Counted from the first letter of the stretch, positions 11,464-23,499 are shown. The stretch is 64,000 bases of DNA from Halichoerus grypus (GCF_964656455.1 NC_135717.1:7717033-7781032), one strand, 5' to 3'. The notes: generated by a model not told the origin, from the sequence alone. A program made the numbers and translations.

Positions 11464-11590
11464 GACTCAGTGACCTTCCAGAATGTGGCTGTATACTTCA
11501 CCAACGATGAACGGAGTTGCTTGGACCAGGATCAGGGCCCCTTTTTCCAGAATGTCATTCTGAAGAATTACAGGAACATGGGTTTACTGG
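11464..11590 (+). pseudogene. KRAB-A box exon of a KRAB zinc-finger gene (orphan or relic)
   Basis: Exactly 127 nt, the standard KRAB-A exon size and phase (42 codons plus one base), with acceptor ttctttcag ending at 11463 and donor GTAAAG from 11591. It reads DSVTFQNVAVYFTNDERSCL then DQDQGPFFQNVILKNYRNMG and LL, unmistakably a KRAB A-box, with no stop. Against the consensus, positions known to matter for TRIM28 binding have changed: DV to NV (residue 7), EEW to DER (15-17) and MLE to ILK (32-34). No KRAB-B exon is seen. Zinc-finger debris lies on the same strand at 37.9 and 44.1 kb. It could be a dead gene or an exon of a diverged one; I favour relic. Confidence 0.85.
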
Positions 11591-11627
11591 GTAAAGATTC
11601 TGCCATATAGACAGGAAGCTTTTGAAG

Positions 11628-11837
11628 GTATTTTGTTGTTGTTTTTGCTTTTTGGTTTTTGGGTTTTTTGAGAGAGAGAACGAGAGCACACAAGCAGGGG
11701 GAGGAGCAGGGGGAGAGGGAGAGAGAGAATCTTGGGTGTGGAGCCCAACACGGGGCTCGATCTCACAACCCTGAGATCATGACCTGAAATGAAATCGAGA
11801 ATCAGATGCTTAACCGACTGAACCACCCTGGTGCCCC
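11628..11837 (-). mobile_element. tRNA-Lys CAN SINE (older copy)
   Basis: Reverse-oriented element: T-rich start, GAGAGAGA body, tRNA-like end ...ttaaccgactgaaccaccctgg. The short agctttt at both sides may be the target-site duplication. Confidence 0.85.
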
Positions 11838-12134
11838 AGCTTTTCAGTTTTTGTTGTAATTAACATTCATTGCTTCAACAACCACAACTCTTAATTTAGC
11901 TATGATTTGCTTAAGTTCCATTTTGTTGATGTCAGTTGAGGAGATAATGGAGCATGTACTGGGCTGCAAAGGAAAAGGGGAGGTTGTGAGTGACCAAAAA
12001 TTTGCCCCAACAAGTAATGTTTTCATTAATTGAGTAAATTTGGAGAGGAGCAGGTGCGTTTGCCTAAGGCTCTCCTGACTAACACAAGCCAAACAGTGAC
12101 ATATTGACCTTTTAATTTTAGTCCAATGTAAAAT

Positions 12135-12330
12135 ATTTATTTTGCGATAGAGTTTGTAAATGATTTGTTGTTGTTGTTGCTGTTGTTGTTATGACTTTTT
12201 GGCTTTGCTGTGTTTTTAGATGTCTTTGTATTTTGGTGGCCACTGTTTGTTTTGTTTTGTTTTTTTACTTTGTTAAAGATTTCATGCATAGAACTGGGAA
12301 AAAAAAATCCTTGGCTATTCAAATGTAGGC
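12135..12330. repeat. GTT-rich simple sequence and AT-rich stretch
   Basis: Imperfect (GTT)n tract near 12165-12192 followed by T-rich runs; nothing coding. Confidence 0.7.
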
Positions 12331-12549
12331 AAAACTAAAAAAGATTCCTAAAACCGTAATTAATTCCATATATCCTATATGAAATACATTTAGTCTAATA
12401 AGTGCCTCCTTAAAATATAAATTTAAGGTGGAAATACACTTAATGAATTGGCTGAAAACCCCATGAAACACTCAAAACTAGGTGAAAGAGAAAAAAATGC
12501 ATGTAAAAACATAAACATTCTCAAATGAGGAGGAATCGTTTTATTTAAC

Positions 12550-13805
12550 AAATGATGGGAGAAAGCTTCCTGACATTGCCTTGGCAATGATTTTTTGGAT
12601 ATGAAACCAAAAGCACAAGCAACAAAACAAAAATAAACAAGTAGGCCAACATCAAACAAAAAGGCTTTTGAGCCACAAAAGAAACAATCAACAAAATGAA
12701 AAGGCAATTGATGGAATGGGAAAAAAAATATTTGCAAATCATGTATCTGAGAAGGGGTTAATCTCCAAAATATATAAAGAACTCCTATAACTCAAGAGCA
12801 AAAACACAAGTGATTCAATTTAAAAATGGCCAAGGACCTGAATAGACATTTTTCTAAAGAAGACATGCAAATGGCCAATACGTACACGAAAAGGTGCTCA
12901 GCATCGCTAATCATCAGGGAAATGAAAATCGAAACCACAATGAGATCTCGCCTTGCACCTGTTAAAATGGCTATTATTCAAAAGACAAGCAATAACAAGT
13001 GCCAGCCAAGATGTGGAGGAAAGGGAGCCCTTGTGCACTGTTGGTGGAATGTAACGTGGTGCAGCAGCTATGGAAAACAGTATGAAAATTCCTCAAAATA
13101 TTAAAAATAGAACTACCAGATTATCTGGCAATCCCACTTCTGGGTATATATCCGAAGGAAATGCAATCACTACCTCGAAGACATATCTGCAGCCCCATGT
13201 TCTTGTAGCATTATTCCCAACAGCCACGACATGGAAACGACCTAAGTGTCCCTCGATGGATGAGTAGATAAAATGTGATACACACACACAATGGAATATT
13301 AATTATTCAGCCTTAAAAAGAAGGAAATCCTGCCATCTGGGGACAACATGGATGGAACTTGAGGGCATTATGCTAAGTGAAATAAGCAGACAAAGAAAAT
13401 GTTGTATGATCTCACTTATATGTGGGATCTAAAACAGCAGAATTCATAGAAACAGCAGAATGGTGGTTGCCAGGGGCGGGAGGTGGGGGACATGGGGAAA
13501 TGTTGGTCAAAGGGTACAAACTTCCAGGTATAAGATGAATTAATTCTGGGAATCTACTGTAAAATATGCTGACTATAGTTCACAACCCAGTGTGATATGC
13601 TTAAAGTTACTCAAAGAGGAAACCTTAAGTGCTCTCACCACATACACACACAAGTTGGTAATTATGTGAGGTGATGGACATATTAACTAACCTCACTGTG
13701 ATCATTTCACAATATACACTTGTCCTGAATCATCACGTTGTACACCTTAAGCTTACAAGATGGTATATGTCGATTATATCTCCATAAAGCTGGGGAAAAT
13801 AAGAT
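12550..13805 (+). mobile_element. L1 3' part (end of ORF2 and 3' UTR)
   Basis: Reads as the C-terminal ORF2 coding region of an L1 (for example gacctgaatagacatttttc, aagaagacatgcaaatggcc), then the 3' UTR, ending near ctccataaagctggggaaaa. 5' truncated, many stops. Confidence 0.9.
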
Positions 13806-14058
13806 GTTAGATGACTGATTATAAGTAAATGTATTAATAGATTGATTAAACCATTGGCTTTAAGTGAATTATCTTTAGGCAATTGATTTTAAGCTAATTG
13901 ACTTAGAATTACTTAGATTGTGTTGCATTTCAGTAGATTTAGTTACTTAGTTAATAGATTAAGAGAGATCGAATCATTGACCATTTAATTATGTAAATTG
14001 ATCAGAAGTCACAAACACCAATGCTTTTAGAGTCTATTGGTAATAAGATTGCATTGAG

Positions 14059-14254
14059 GGGCGCCTGGGTGGCTCAGTTAGTTAAGCGTCTGCCTTCGGC
14101 TCAGGTCATGATCTCAGGGTCCTGGGACTGAGCCCTGTTTTGGGCTCCCTGCTCAGTGGGGAGCTTGCTTTTCCCTTTCCTTCTGTTCCACCCCCCCAGC
14201 TCATGCTCTCTCTCTCTCAAATAAATAGATAAAATCTTAAAAAAAAAAAAAAAA
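14059..14254 (+). mobile_element. tRNA-Lys CAN SINE
   Basis: Full-length with long A-tail; target-site duplication aagattgcattgag (14045-14058, and 14255-14268). Confidence 0.94.
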
Positions 14255-14268
14255 AAGATTGCATTGAG

Positions 14269-15225
14269 ATAACTTTCTAGGCCCAAGATGGAGCCCTTCC
14301 CGCTCATGCTTCTCCATAAGCACATCGAAACTTATGCAGCTTCTATGTCCCTGTAAATGCTCAGGAACACAGTCGATGCAATCAGCCAATCCCCAAACGC
14401 CACGCCAACTCACCCCAAGCCAGGCTGACTAGATGGCCCCAGCCAATCAAATATTTTCTTTCTCTTCCTCATTCTTTACTCTTTATCTTATCAAAGCTTT
14501 CTGCCTTCCACTCCATTTTGCAGTTTACGTCTTCAAGCGTTAAATGAAGTTTGTGTCACCTCAATTGTCTCCTTTAATTATTTTTTAACAATTGTTCATC
14601 CGTAGCGTCGCGGTTAATAAGTGAGGAGCAGGGCAGCTCATGGGGTTCTGGAGGGCACGTGGGCAGCCTCTGTGTTTGGCACTCAAATTTTAGGCTAACA
14701 CCATGGTAAGCCCAACAAAACAGGTCTAAGGCCAGGTTGGTCTGTTGACCTCTGCTCCTTGTGAATTGGTTTTATACATGCTAATTATCCCTAATTTACT
14801 GAGAAGTACAGTCTCTCTTTGTGGATTTCTCCTTCTGACAGCGATTTAATTTTAAAGCCTTAAGTAAATAAGAAACCTATCTGGGGGTGGCCGATTCGAC
14901 CGTGGCGGGTGGGCAGAAGCAACCCTTAGTTTAGAGGCCAGACATTTTCTTTCCCCGACTCTCTGAAATATAAGGACAATTACTTTTTAAAAACATCTGA
15001 GTGTGTGGTGTGTGCAAGTCTATCACCATTTGGGAGATGACTGATTTCTGTAGCAGACTCTTTTTTGGACCATCTGCCCAGTTCATCATTATGTCTTTTC
15101 TTTGAAAAATGGCACCATATACTTGGATGGCCCACCGTTTTGGGGTGAGGAGGATCCAACCACACTCTGTCTTGGGACTTAACCATAGTTAGTCTTGGGA
15201 CAAGCCTCTGCCTGTGGCTGGGCCT
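14269..15225. other. Unassigned stretch, possibly LTR-derived
   Basis: No gene seen. The block 14280-14600 (CCAAT-like gccaatcaaat, pyrimidine-rich tail) has an LTR flavour, but no paired ends or internal viral sequence could be shown. Confidence 0.35.
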
Positions 15226-15610
15226 GAAGTATATATAAACTCAGCAACTGCAGGGAGCCCTTATTCTGCTCTGTGAACAGAGCGACAGAGAAGCTGACAG
15301 AGACCATCTCTCTACAAAGAGACAAGAATGAAATGGATTTTCAGAGAAAAGCAGGGACAAGAGAACCTGAGGACCTAACAAGAAAGATCCTGAGGTGCCT
15401 TCGTGGGCTGGTGTCTTTTTGGATTCTGGTTTTAGTCCCTCCTGAAGGCAACTACAGTCTTCTGGGTAGATTCTGGGAAAAGGTTTATACTCCTTTTTTC
15501 TTAAGCTAACTCACGTTGGTATCTATTATTTGCTACACATATATAATGTAGGGAGGTAGTGGAGTTTCTTTCTGATCCCCACAGTGGAAAATTACAAAAT
15601 AAAGCCTAGC
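15225..15610 (+). promoter_or_regulatory. TATA box followed by AATAAA within 370 bp (LTR-like or orphan promoter)
   Basis: tatataaa at 15232-15239 is followed by a pyrimidine-rich initiator-like region near 15260 and by AATAAA at 15598-15603. The open frame between (15273-15509) matches nothing I know. It may be the U3-R-U5 part of an old LTR. Confidence 0.35.
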
Positions 15611-15784
15611 ACTGAGCCTGACAGCTGACTTGGAATGTTCTCAGCTGGACCCTGGATACAGAGCTAGCTGGTACCAATCACAGGTTTTCACATTTTTAGG
15701 CAATGTCATGAATTCCCAGGGTAACCAAATAAGCTCTATTATGGATTATAGTCATACCACTTAGCTAAGCAGTTTTAAAACCTT

Positions 15785-16440
15785 TTTGTTTTAAAGTATA
15801 ACATACGCACGCAAAAGTACACACAGAAAAATGTACAGCTCACTGATTTTATAGAATGAACCACTATGTAACCACCACCCAGTCGAGAAATAGGACATCG
15901 CCAATCTTCCAAAAACCCTCCTCCCCAACTTGGACTCACTACCAAAATTATAACCTCCTACTTTTCTTTCTTTCTTTCTTTTTTTAAAGATTTTATTTAT
16001 TTATTTGACAGACAGAGATAGAGCGAGAGAGGGAACACAAGCAGGGCGAGTGGGAGAGGGAGAAGCAGGCTTCCCGCGGAGCAGGGAGCCCGATGCGGGG
16101 CTCGATCCCAGGACCCTGGGACCATGACCGGAGACGAAGGCAGATACTTAATGACTGAGCCACCCAGGCGACCCTAACCCCCTACTTTTCTAATAGTGAT
16201 CAATATCCTGATTTTTATGGCCACATCCCTCATCCCCCACCCCCCATCTAAGCATGCAACTGTAATGCTACAGTTTACTTTTGTCTGGGTTTCTTTGAAA
16301 CCTCTACTTTTCAGTGTCTGGCTTCTCTCACTGAATGTCATGTTTGTGAGATTCGTCCATGTTGTTGTATATAACTTAAGTTTGTTCATTTTTCATTGCT
16401 GCAGATTTTTCCATTATATGGATGTACCGAAGCAACTATA
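15785..16440 (-). mobile_element. Old L1 3' fragment, split by a SINE
   Basis: Reverse-oriented L1M-type 3' sequence (agtataacatacgcacg... ; ttcgtccatgttgttgtata; ccattatatggatgtacc), interrupted at 15968-16174. Confidence 0.75.
15968..16174 (-). mobile_element. tRNA-Lys CAN SINE
   Basis: Reverse-oriented, with target-site duplication taacctcctacttttct / taaccccctacttttct (15951-15967; 16175-16191). Confidence 0.94.
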
Positions 16441-16871
16441 CGTTGCACAAGTGCACTTAAATAGAATGCAAAACCAGACAAAAGGCATCTCTATTTTAGA
16501 AATTGTGTTAGTGGTCCTTCTTTGTAGGGGCAGGTGGAGATTGGAAAGGACAGTGATGGGGCTTCTGGGATGCTGTTCTAGTCTCTGTTGGGGGTGCCCA
16601 TGTTCAATTGAGCTGTGGTAAATGAATTCGGTAAAGTCACAGGATACAAAATTAATATGCAGAAATCTGTTGCATTTCCATATGCTAATAATGAAGTAGC
16701 AGAAAGGCAAATTAAGAAAACAATCCCACCAAAAAGAATAAAATACCTAGAAATAAACTTACCCAAGGAGGTGAAAGACCTGTACTCCAAAAACTATAAA
16801 GTATGGATGAAAGAAACTGAAGAAGGCATAAACAAATGGAAAGATATTCCATGCTCATGGATTGGAAGAAA

Positions 16872-17070
16872 CTTTTTTTTTTAAAGATTTTATTTATTTA
16901 TTTGACAGAGAGGTAGAGCCAGAGAGCACAAGTGGAGGGAATGGCAGAGGCAGAGGGAGAAGCAGACTCCCCACAGAGCAGGGAGCCCGACGCGGGACTC
17001 GATCCCAGGACCCCGGGATCATGACCTGAGCCAAAGGCAGACGCCCAACGACTTAGCCACCCAGGCGCCC
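16872..17070 (-). mobile_element. tRNA-Lys CAN SINE (left border of composite insert)
   Basis: Reverse-oriented full element starting in a T-run and ending ccacccaggcgccc at 17070. Confidence 0.92.
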
Positions 17071-17254
17071 AGAATCTCCTTCCTTTTTAATGCTGAGTAA
17101 TATTGCGCTGTGTGCACAGACTACACTTTGCTTATCCATTCAGTGTGCTCACCTCACCCCCGTCTCTACCTTGTTTTCCTTTTGCCTCAGTTTCCTTGTG
17201 CACTTCTGCAGGCGTGGTTTGGCAGAGGCCTAGAGAGTCAGTCCATGTCAGAGT

Positions 17255-17545
17255 CCTGTTTCTTAGTGGTTATGAGACCTTGAGTAACAAGTTACATAAC
17301 CTCTGTGAACTCCATTCCTTATCTGTAAAATGGATCTGTAGTAGTGGTACTTGTCTCTTAGACTTCTCTTGTTAAGTAATCTCCACACCCAACGTGGGGC
17401 TTGAACTCACAAACCTGTGATCAAGAGTTGCACACTCCACTGACTGAGCCAGCCAGGAGGCCCCATCTCATAGATTTCTGTTAGAGTGAAACAAGGTGGT
17501 ATATGGAAAGACATAGCATGTGCCTGGCACATAAGAGGGTTTTGT
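17255..17545 (+). mobile_element. MIR, split by a SINE
   Basis: MIR body (tagtggttatgagaccttga, cttatctgtaaaatggatct) resumes after the SINE with gtgcctggcacataagaggg. Confidence 0.75.
17368..17465 (-). mobile_element. Short tRNA-Lys CAN SINE variant
   Basis: About 95-bp subtype (aagtaatctccacacccaac ... gagccagccaggaggcc). Target-site duplication tctcttagacttct / tctcatagatttct (17354-17367; 17466-17479), inserted into the MIR. Confidence 0.88.
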
Positions 17546-17551
17546 TGTTTG

Positions 17552-17730
17552 TTTTTTTTAAGATTTTATTCATTTGAGAGAGAGAGAGCGCACAAACAGG
17601 GGAGACGGGAGAGGGAGAAGCAGACTCCCTGCTGAGCTGGGAGCCCAATTCGGGGCTCGATCCCAGGACCTGGAGATCATGACCTGAGCTGAAGGCAGAC
17701 GCTTAACCATCTGAGCCACCCAGGCACCCC
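17552..17730 (-). mobile_element. tRNA-Lys CAN SINE (right border of composite insert)
   Basis: Reverse-oriented element ending ccacccaggcacccc at 17730, directly abutting resumed L1 sequence. Confidence 0.92.
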
Positions 17731-19435
17731 AAGAAGCAACATAGTTAAAATGTCCATATGATCCAAAGCAATCTAGAGATTTAATGCAACCTGAATCAAA
17801 ATACAAAGAGGAATTTTTTCACAGAACTAGAATAATACTGAAATTTGGATGGAACCACAAAAGCCTGCAAAGAGCTAAAACAATCTTGAGAAAGAAGAAC
17901 AAAGCTGGAGGTATTACAGTCCCAGATTTCAAGATCTACCTCAAAGCTGCCGTAACAAAAACAGTAGAGTAGTGGCATAAAAATAGACATGTAGGTCAAT
18001 GTAATAGAATAGGGAGTCCAAAAATAAACCCACACTTATCTGGTCAATTAATCCTTGACAAAGGAGGCAAGAGTATGCAATGGGGAAAAGACAGTCTCTT
18101 GAACAAATGGTGCTGGGAAAACTGGAGAGCTACATGCAGGGAAATGAAACTGGATCACTTTCTTACACCATACACAAAAATAAACTCAAAATGGATTAAA
18201 GACCTATATGTGAGACCTGAAGCCATAAAATTCCTAGAAGAAAACATAGGCAGTAATTTCTTTGACAGTGGCCGTAGAAAACATTTTTCTAGAGATGTCT
18301 CCTCAGGCAAGGGAAACAAAAGCAAGAATCAACTATTGAGACTACACCAAAACCAAAAGCTTTCACACAGTGAAGGAAATCATCAACAAAAGGGCAAGGT
18401 AACCTGCTGAATGGGAGAAGATATTTGCAAATAATATATCCAATAAGGGATTAATATCCAAAATATATATAGAACTCATGCAACTCAACACCAATGAAAC
18501 AATCTGATTAAAATGGACAGAGGACCTGAATAGACATTTTTCTAAAGAAGACACACACATGGCTAACATATATGAAAAGATACTCAACATCCTTCATCAT
18601 CAGGGAAATGCAAATCAAAACCATGAGATATCTCCTGACACCTGTCAGATGGCTAGAATAAAAAATATAAGAAACGCAAGTGTCGGGGAGGATGTGGAGA
18701 AAAAGGAACCCTCATGCACTGTTGGTGGGAGTGCACACTGGGGCAACCACTATGCAAAACAGTATGGAGGTTCCTCAAAAAATTAAAGATAGAGATACCA
18801 TATGATCCAGTAATTCCACTACTGAGTATTTACCCAAAGAAAATGAAAACACTAATTCAAAAAGATAGATGCATCCCTATGTTAATTGCAGCATTATTTA
18901 CAATAGCCAAGATATGGAAACAGCCCAAGTGTCCATCAATAGATGAATGGATAAAGATATCTTATATATACACAATGGAATATTAATCATAGAAAGAATG
19001 AGATCTTGCCATTTGCAACAACATGGATGCACCTAGAGGGTGATGATGTTAAGTGAAACAAGTCAGACAAAGACAAATACACATGATTTCACTCATATGT
19101 GGAATTTAAGAAACAAAAAAAACAAAGACTCTTAAATACAGAGAACAATCTGGTGGTTGCCAGAGGGGACGTGGGTGGGAGGATGGGTGAAATAGATAAA
19201 GGGGATTAAGAAGTACAAACTTCCAGTTACAAAAATAAAAAGTCATGGAGGAGAAGAGTACAGCATAGGGAATGTGGTCAATAAGATGGTAATAACGTTT
19301 GGTGACAGATGGTGACTACTCTTACTGTGATGAGCACTGAATAATGTATAGGATTGTGGAATCACTATATTGTACGCCTGAAACTAATGTAACACTGTAT
19401 GTTAATTATACTTCAATTTAAAAAATTGAGCTGTA

Positions 19436-20262
19436 AAGTTATGATCTGCGCACTTTGCCAGATGTATAATTCACTATGATATAATGTTAAAAAAAAAAAA
19501 AAAGCTGATGGACATCCCAGCCAACGACAGCTCTGGAATTGGGGGACATCCCCAGGAGAAAGGCAGCCCTCCCAACCAGGCTCCCAAGGCAGAACCTCTG
19601 TCCTTTCTTGGAATTGGGGCTGGTAATTCTTCACTCTTTTGTTAGCTCTCTGGTGCCTTCAAGTGGATGTTTTTTATATTCTGACTGGTTTTTTTAGTCT
19701 CCTCAGGAGGAGAGATGGGCTGAATCACCTAGCCTACTTTTACCAGAAGCAGAAGTTATCATAGTAATTCTCTCTGGGTTCTAAATTAAATTGAAATCCT
19801 GGATAACGGTAGTCACATCTGTTAATTTTTTTTTGGAAATCTTCATGTTATCGGTGATTGTTACCCAGTGTTATTTCTGAGAAGAAAATGTCTCTTATTG
19901 ATCACTCAAACATTTATGTTGTTAAAGTCAGATTTTGTTTATGAATTTACTTAATTATGTTAATCCTGAAGGGACCTATTTTTCTACTGAAGTACAATAC
20001 TTCCAAAATTTTCCTTGTCTGGTCAACTATCTTACTTAAAAGCAGTGAGACTTATCCTATAAATATAAACCAACCATCAACACAAACCAATAATAAAACA
20101 TACCTGTCTTGGCTATGGCAACAATAGGAGCTTCCTTAAGCTTTACATTACATTTTAAGCTTTAAAAATCTCCATGGAAAGTGCTTTTCCTTTTTCTCAG
20201 CATTTTAATTTGGATATACTTACTTGAGAACCAATGGGTTAAATTGTCCTTGTAGTTCAGAT
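19436..20262. other. Unassigned AT-rich intergenic DNA
   Basis: Holds a 15-bp A-run near 19489-19503 that could be a retroposon tail; otherwise nothing recognised. Confidence 0.5.
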
Positions 20263-20280
20263 TATTTTATCTACCTTCTT

Positions 20281-20455
20281 TTTGTAAATTTTTAAAAAAG
20301 ATTTTATTTATTCATTTGGGGGGGGATGAGTTGGGGGAGGGGCGGAGGGAGAGGGAGAAGCGGGACTCCCCGCTGAGCAGGGAGCCATATGCGGGGCTCG
20401 ATCCCAGGACCGAGATCATGACCTGAACCAAAGGTAGATGCCACCCAGGTACCCC
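20281..20455 (-). mobile_element. tRNA-Lys CAN SINE
   Basis: Reverse-oriented; near-perfect 18-bp target-site duplication tattttatctaccttctt (20263-20280; 20456-20473). Confidence 0.93.
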
Positions 20456-20473
20456 TATTTTATCTACCTTCTT

Positions 20474-21160
20474 AAAGGAACTTCCTGAGAAGCGTCATCT
20501 CTGAGTCCTCTTTGGCCAACTCATGGTCACCCTTCTGGTCATTTCCTTTTCTGCTCCAAAAATTTCAAGAGCTAAGACCTACCTTGGATGGCCCCAGCTG
20601 CATTTTTCCATTACAAAACACATCTTCCTTTGCCAACATTAGGAGCTCCAGTTAACCATCTGCTCTGATCTCCCAGCTAGAGCAAGAATAGGAGCACAGA
20701 AGAGACATGAGAGGGTCCATCACAGGTAAGTGAAGGGAACAGGACACAGCAGATGGGAAAGAAATAAGAAATAATTGAAAGTCCTAAGGACTTGGTTGTT
20801 GGGCTTGCATGTAATGGGTAGACAGGTCTCAGTGATGTTCTCCTTCCCACATGTCTACTAAAATGAAGCATCATGGTGGTGGCTATATAATTTATTATCC
20901 AAACAGGGACACTTGTGAGGGTGAGACAGTGATGGTATCAATCCTTGCATGAGAACAGTAAGAGTAGACTGGGACATCTTGGCAAACCGGCTATCTGGTC
21001 ACCCTAGTCATATAGGACTAGCTTGGGAAGTGCTCCTTATGTCATGACCCCTTTCCTGAACCCTACATCACAATTTCACACAGATGCTACTGTTAGCTTC
21101 ACTATTTAGACTTGATTTTAGCTGACACAGAGCCTCAGGGTTTTACCTGAGGTCTAGAAT
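20474..21160. other. Unassigned intergenic DNA
   Basis: No coding sequence, repeat or RNA gene that I can name. Confidence 0.5.
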
Positions 21161-21162
21161 AG

Positions 21163-21330
21163 TGGTTTTCAAATCTGAGATGCACCAGAATCACCTGGAG
21201 AGCTTATTAAAACAGAGTCCTAGACCATACCTCAAGTTTCTGATTCCATAGGTCTGGGGTAGGGTCCAAGAATCTGTATTTCTAAACAAGTTCCAAGTGG
21301 TGCTGATGCATCTGGGGACCGGTTCTTGTT
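21163..21330 (+). mobile_element. MER5A-like hAT element
   Basis: agtggttttcaaatctgaga... agaatcacctggagagctta... ctgattccataggtctgggg... tgctgatgcatctggggacc follows the MER5A order. A (GTT)n/T-rich tract to about 21410 follows it. Confidence 0.75.
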
Positions 21331-21742
21331 TTTTGTTGTTGTTGTTGTTTATTGTTGTTTTGGTTTGGTTTGGTTTTTTTGGGGTTTGGTTTGTTTTTTT
21401 TTTTTTTTTTGGTTCTCAAGGCTCTAGAGCATTTTCCATGCAACTCAGTGTTGCTCCATGTTCTGACTGAACCCTAACCGATGTATACCAATCTGATTTG
21501 AAGGAGACTGTTACTGCAGAATCCTGATTTATAGCAGATAATTGTGAAAATTGCTGGACTTTTACATCCTCCACAAATGTGGCCTTCTGATTTTTGCAGG
21601 ATGTTGATGTGGAGATACTTTACACCATGTGAAACACCGTAACGTACACCATCCATAGGATCTCATCAACAGGGCCCTTTCTGGCCATCCCAAGGCTTTG
21701 TTGGTCTATTTCCAAACTCACTGCTGCTGAAATGCCTTTTCT

Positions 21743-21943
21743 TTCTTTCTTTAAGATTTTATTTATTTATTTATTTATTGACAAAGAGAAAGAGAGAGAC
21801 AGAGAGACAGAGAGAGAGAATGTGAGTGTGGGAGGGGCAGAGGGGGTGGGAGAGATAGCGGGAAGAATCTCAAGCAGACTCTGCACTCAATGAGCCAAAA
21901 CCAAGAGTCAGACACTTAACCGACTGAGCCGCCCAGGCATCCC
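21743..21943 (-). mobile_element. tRNA-Lys CAN SINE
   Basis: Reverse-oriented with expanded TTTA repeats; target-site duplication tgaaatgccttttct (21728-21742; 21944-21958). Confidence 0.94.
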
Positions 21944-21958
21944 TGAAATGCCTTTTCT

Positions 21959-22680
21959 GTATAGTTTGCCAGGATTATCTGAACAGCAAGGACATCATGG
22001 CACCTTATGGGACTGAAAATGTTTTCAACATTTGAATCATTGAACCCATATCTATTCTCTTGAACCAGGCCACAGGGCTGTAGGGAAAATAAAAGGAGCT
22101 GTACCTTTTTTTGGTGCAGCATTTACATTTGGGGGGAAGAGGGGGTCCATGGTTTTGATCAGATCTTTAAAGTCATAAATATAGGAAAGCAAGGACCTTT
22201 CTAAGTCATGGGGTGGGACCCCATGAGACGTTGAGGGAACATGAGGGCCGATCTGAAGAATCTGTTTGAATGAGATGGGAGGTCCGGTGGCTAATATCAC
22301 TACACCATGTTCGCGGTTGAGCCCTTCAGGCTGCTCACCCCCATGGCCTCCATCTTTGCGTTGCTATGGAGTATATGAGATGGGTGATAACTGGGTTACT
22401 AGGCATAAGGTCTAAATTTAATGAAATAAACTGTATTTTAAGCATGAATTAGGAGGATTCCAGTGTGACAAAGGCTGCATGTTTGTGTTATATTGAACTT
22501 CTAGAATTTTATAGCAGAAAGGACAGGAAGGTGTCTAATTCACCCACTCATGTTTCATGTGAAAAAACAGGATTAGGGAGAAGTGACTTTCTCAAAATCC
22601 CTAGGTCTCCTGGCTCTCAGTCCATGGCAGTTTTTCTATGCACCATTGTCTCTTCCAATACGTGGTAGAGCAACTTTTTT
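21959..22680. other. Unassigned; contains an 83-codon minus-strand open frame of unknown origin
   Basis: The frame at 22052-22300 (minus) reads ...YIYDFKDLIKTMDPLFPP... ; I recognise no family and see no promoter or splice context. Confidence 0.3.
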
Positions 22681-22695
22681 AAAAAAGGAATTCTG

Positions 22696-22881
22696 GGGGC
22701 GCCTGGGTGGCTCAGTCGTTAAGCGTCTGCCTTCGGCTCAGGTCATAATCCCAGGGTCCTGGGATCGAGCCCCGTGTCTGGCTCCCTGCTCAGTGGGAAG
22801 CCTGCTTCTCCCTCTCCCACTCCCCCTGCTTATGTTCCCTCTCTCACTGTGTCTCTGTCAAATAAATAAAATCTTAAAAAA
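22696..22881 (+). mobile_element. tRNA-Lys CAN SINE
   Basis: Full-length; target-site duplication aaaaaaggaattctg (22681-22695; 22882-22896). Confidence 0.94.
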
Positions 22882-23289
22882 AAAAAAGGAATTCTGATGC
22901 AAAATCATCTGTTTCTGGTAAAAAGGCAGGTAGCTCCGTAGTTTAGGAACAACATTTGCGTGAGTTGGATTGCTTAAAATGTTCCAGGCTAAAAAACATC
23001 CCCTCCCACCACTTCAGATGCTAAGAAGGATGTTCCAGAAGGCCAGCTGTGACTAAGCGCTGAATAGAGGCAGTTTCCTTTGAAACATGAGGTCATATCA
23101 AGCTGGGCAAATCTAAGAGCTCAAGAAGGCACCGAACCTTCCTGAATGTCAAAATGGTTCAGCTATTTTTAAAACGTTGAGACTTTTATTGATTTGACAG
23201 CCGAGATGGGATGAAAGGGGTAGAAAAAGCCTGAAGAAACGTGTAACTTAGCTAACTTTTTCTGTACCCGGAAGGTTTTTGTTCCATGG

Positions 23290-23458
23290 CAATTGTCTGA
23301 GACTGGATTGTGGCCCCGTCCCACTTCGTGTGTCGTCTTCAGTATCTCAGAATGGCTGTCCTTGGAGATGGGGTCTTTATAGAGATAATTAAGTTAAAAT
23401 GAGGCCATCAAGGTAGCCCATAATCCAATACGATTGGGGCCCTTAGAAGAAGAAATTA

Positions 23459-23499
<41 letters not shown>

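Larger units (their letters stand above)
16615..19435 (+). mobile_element. L1 ORF2 3' half and 3' UTR, split by an 860-bp insert
   Basis: L1 ORF2-type sequence at 16615-16871 (ggatacaaaattaatatgca; [22 protein letters not shown] frame) resumes at 17731 and runs to the 3' end (attatacttcaatttaaaaa). Consensus order shows that the two parts were contiguous before the insertion. The reading frame has many breaks. Confidence 0.9.

Noticed and set aside
22052..22300. Possible viral or cellular protein fragment on the minus strand
   Set aside because: No recognised motif, no neighbouring frame that extends it, no promoter or splice signal.
23461..23497. CRISPR-like repeat
   Set aside because: It is a plain (AC)n microsatellite inside an LTR; no spacers.
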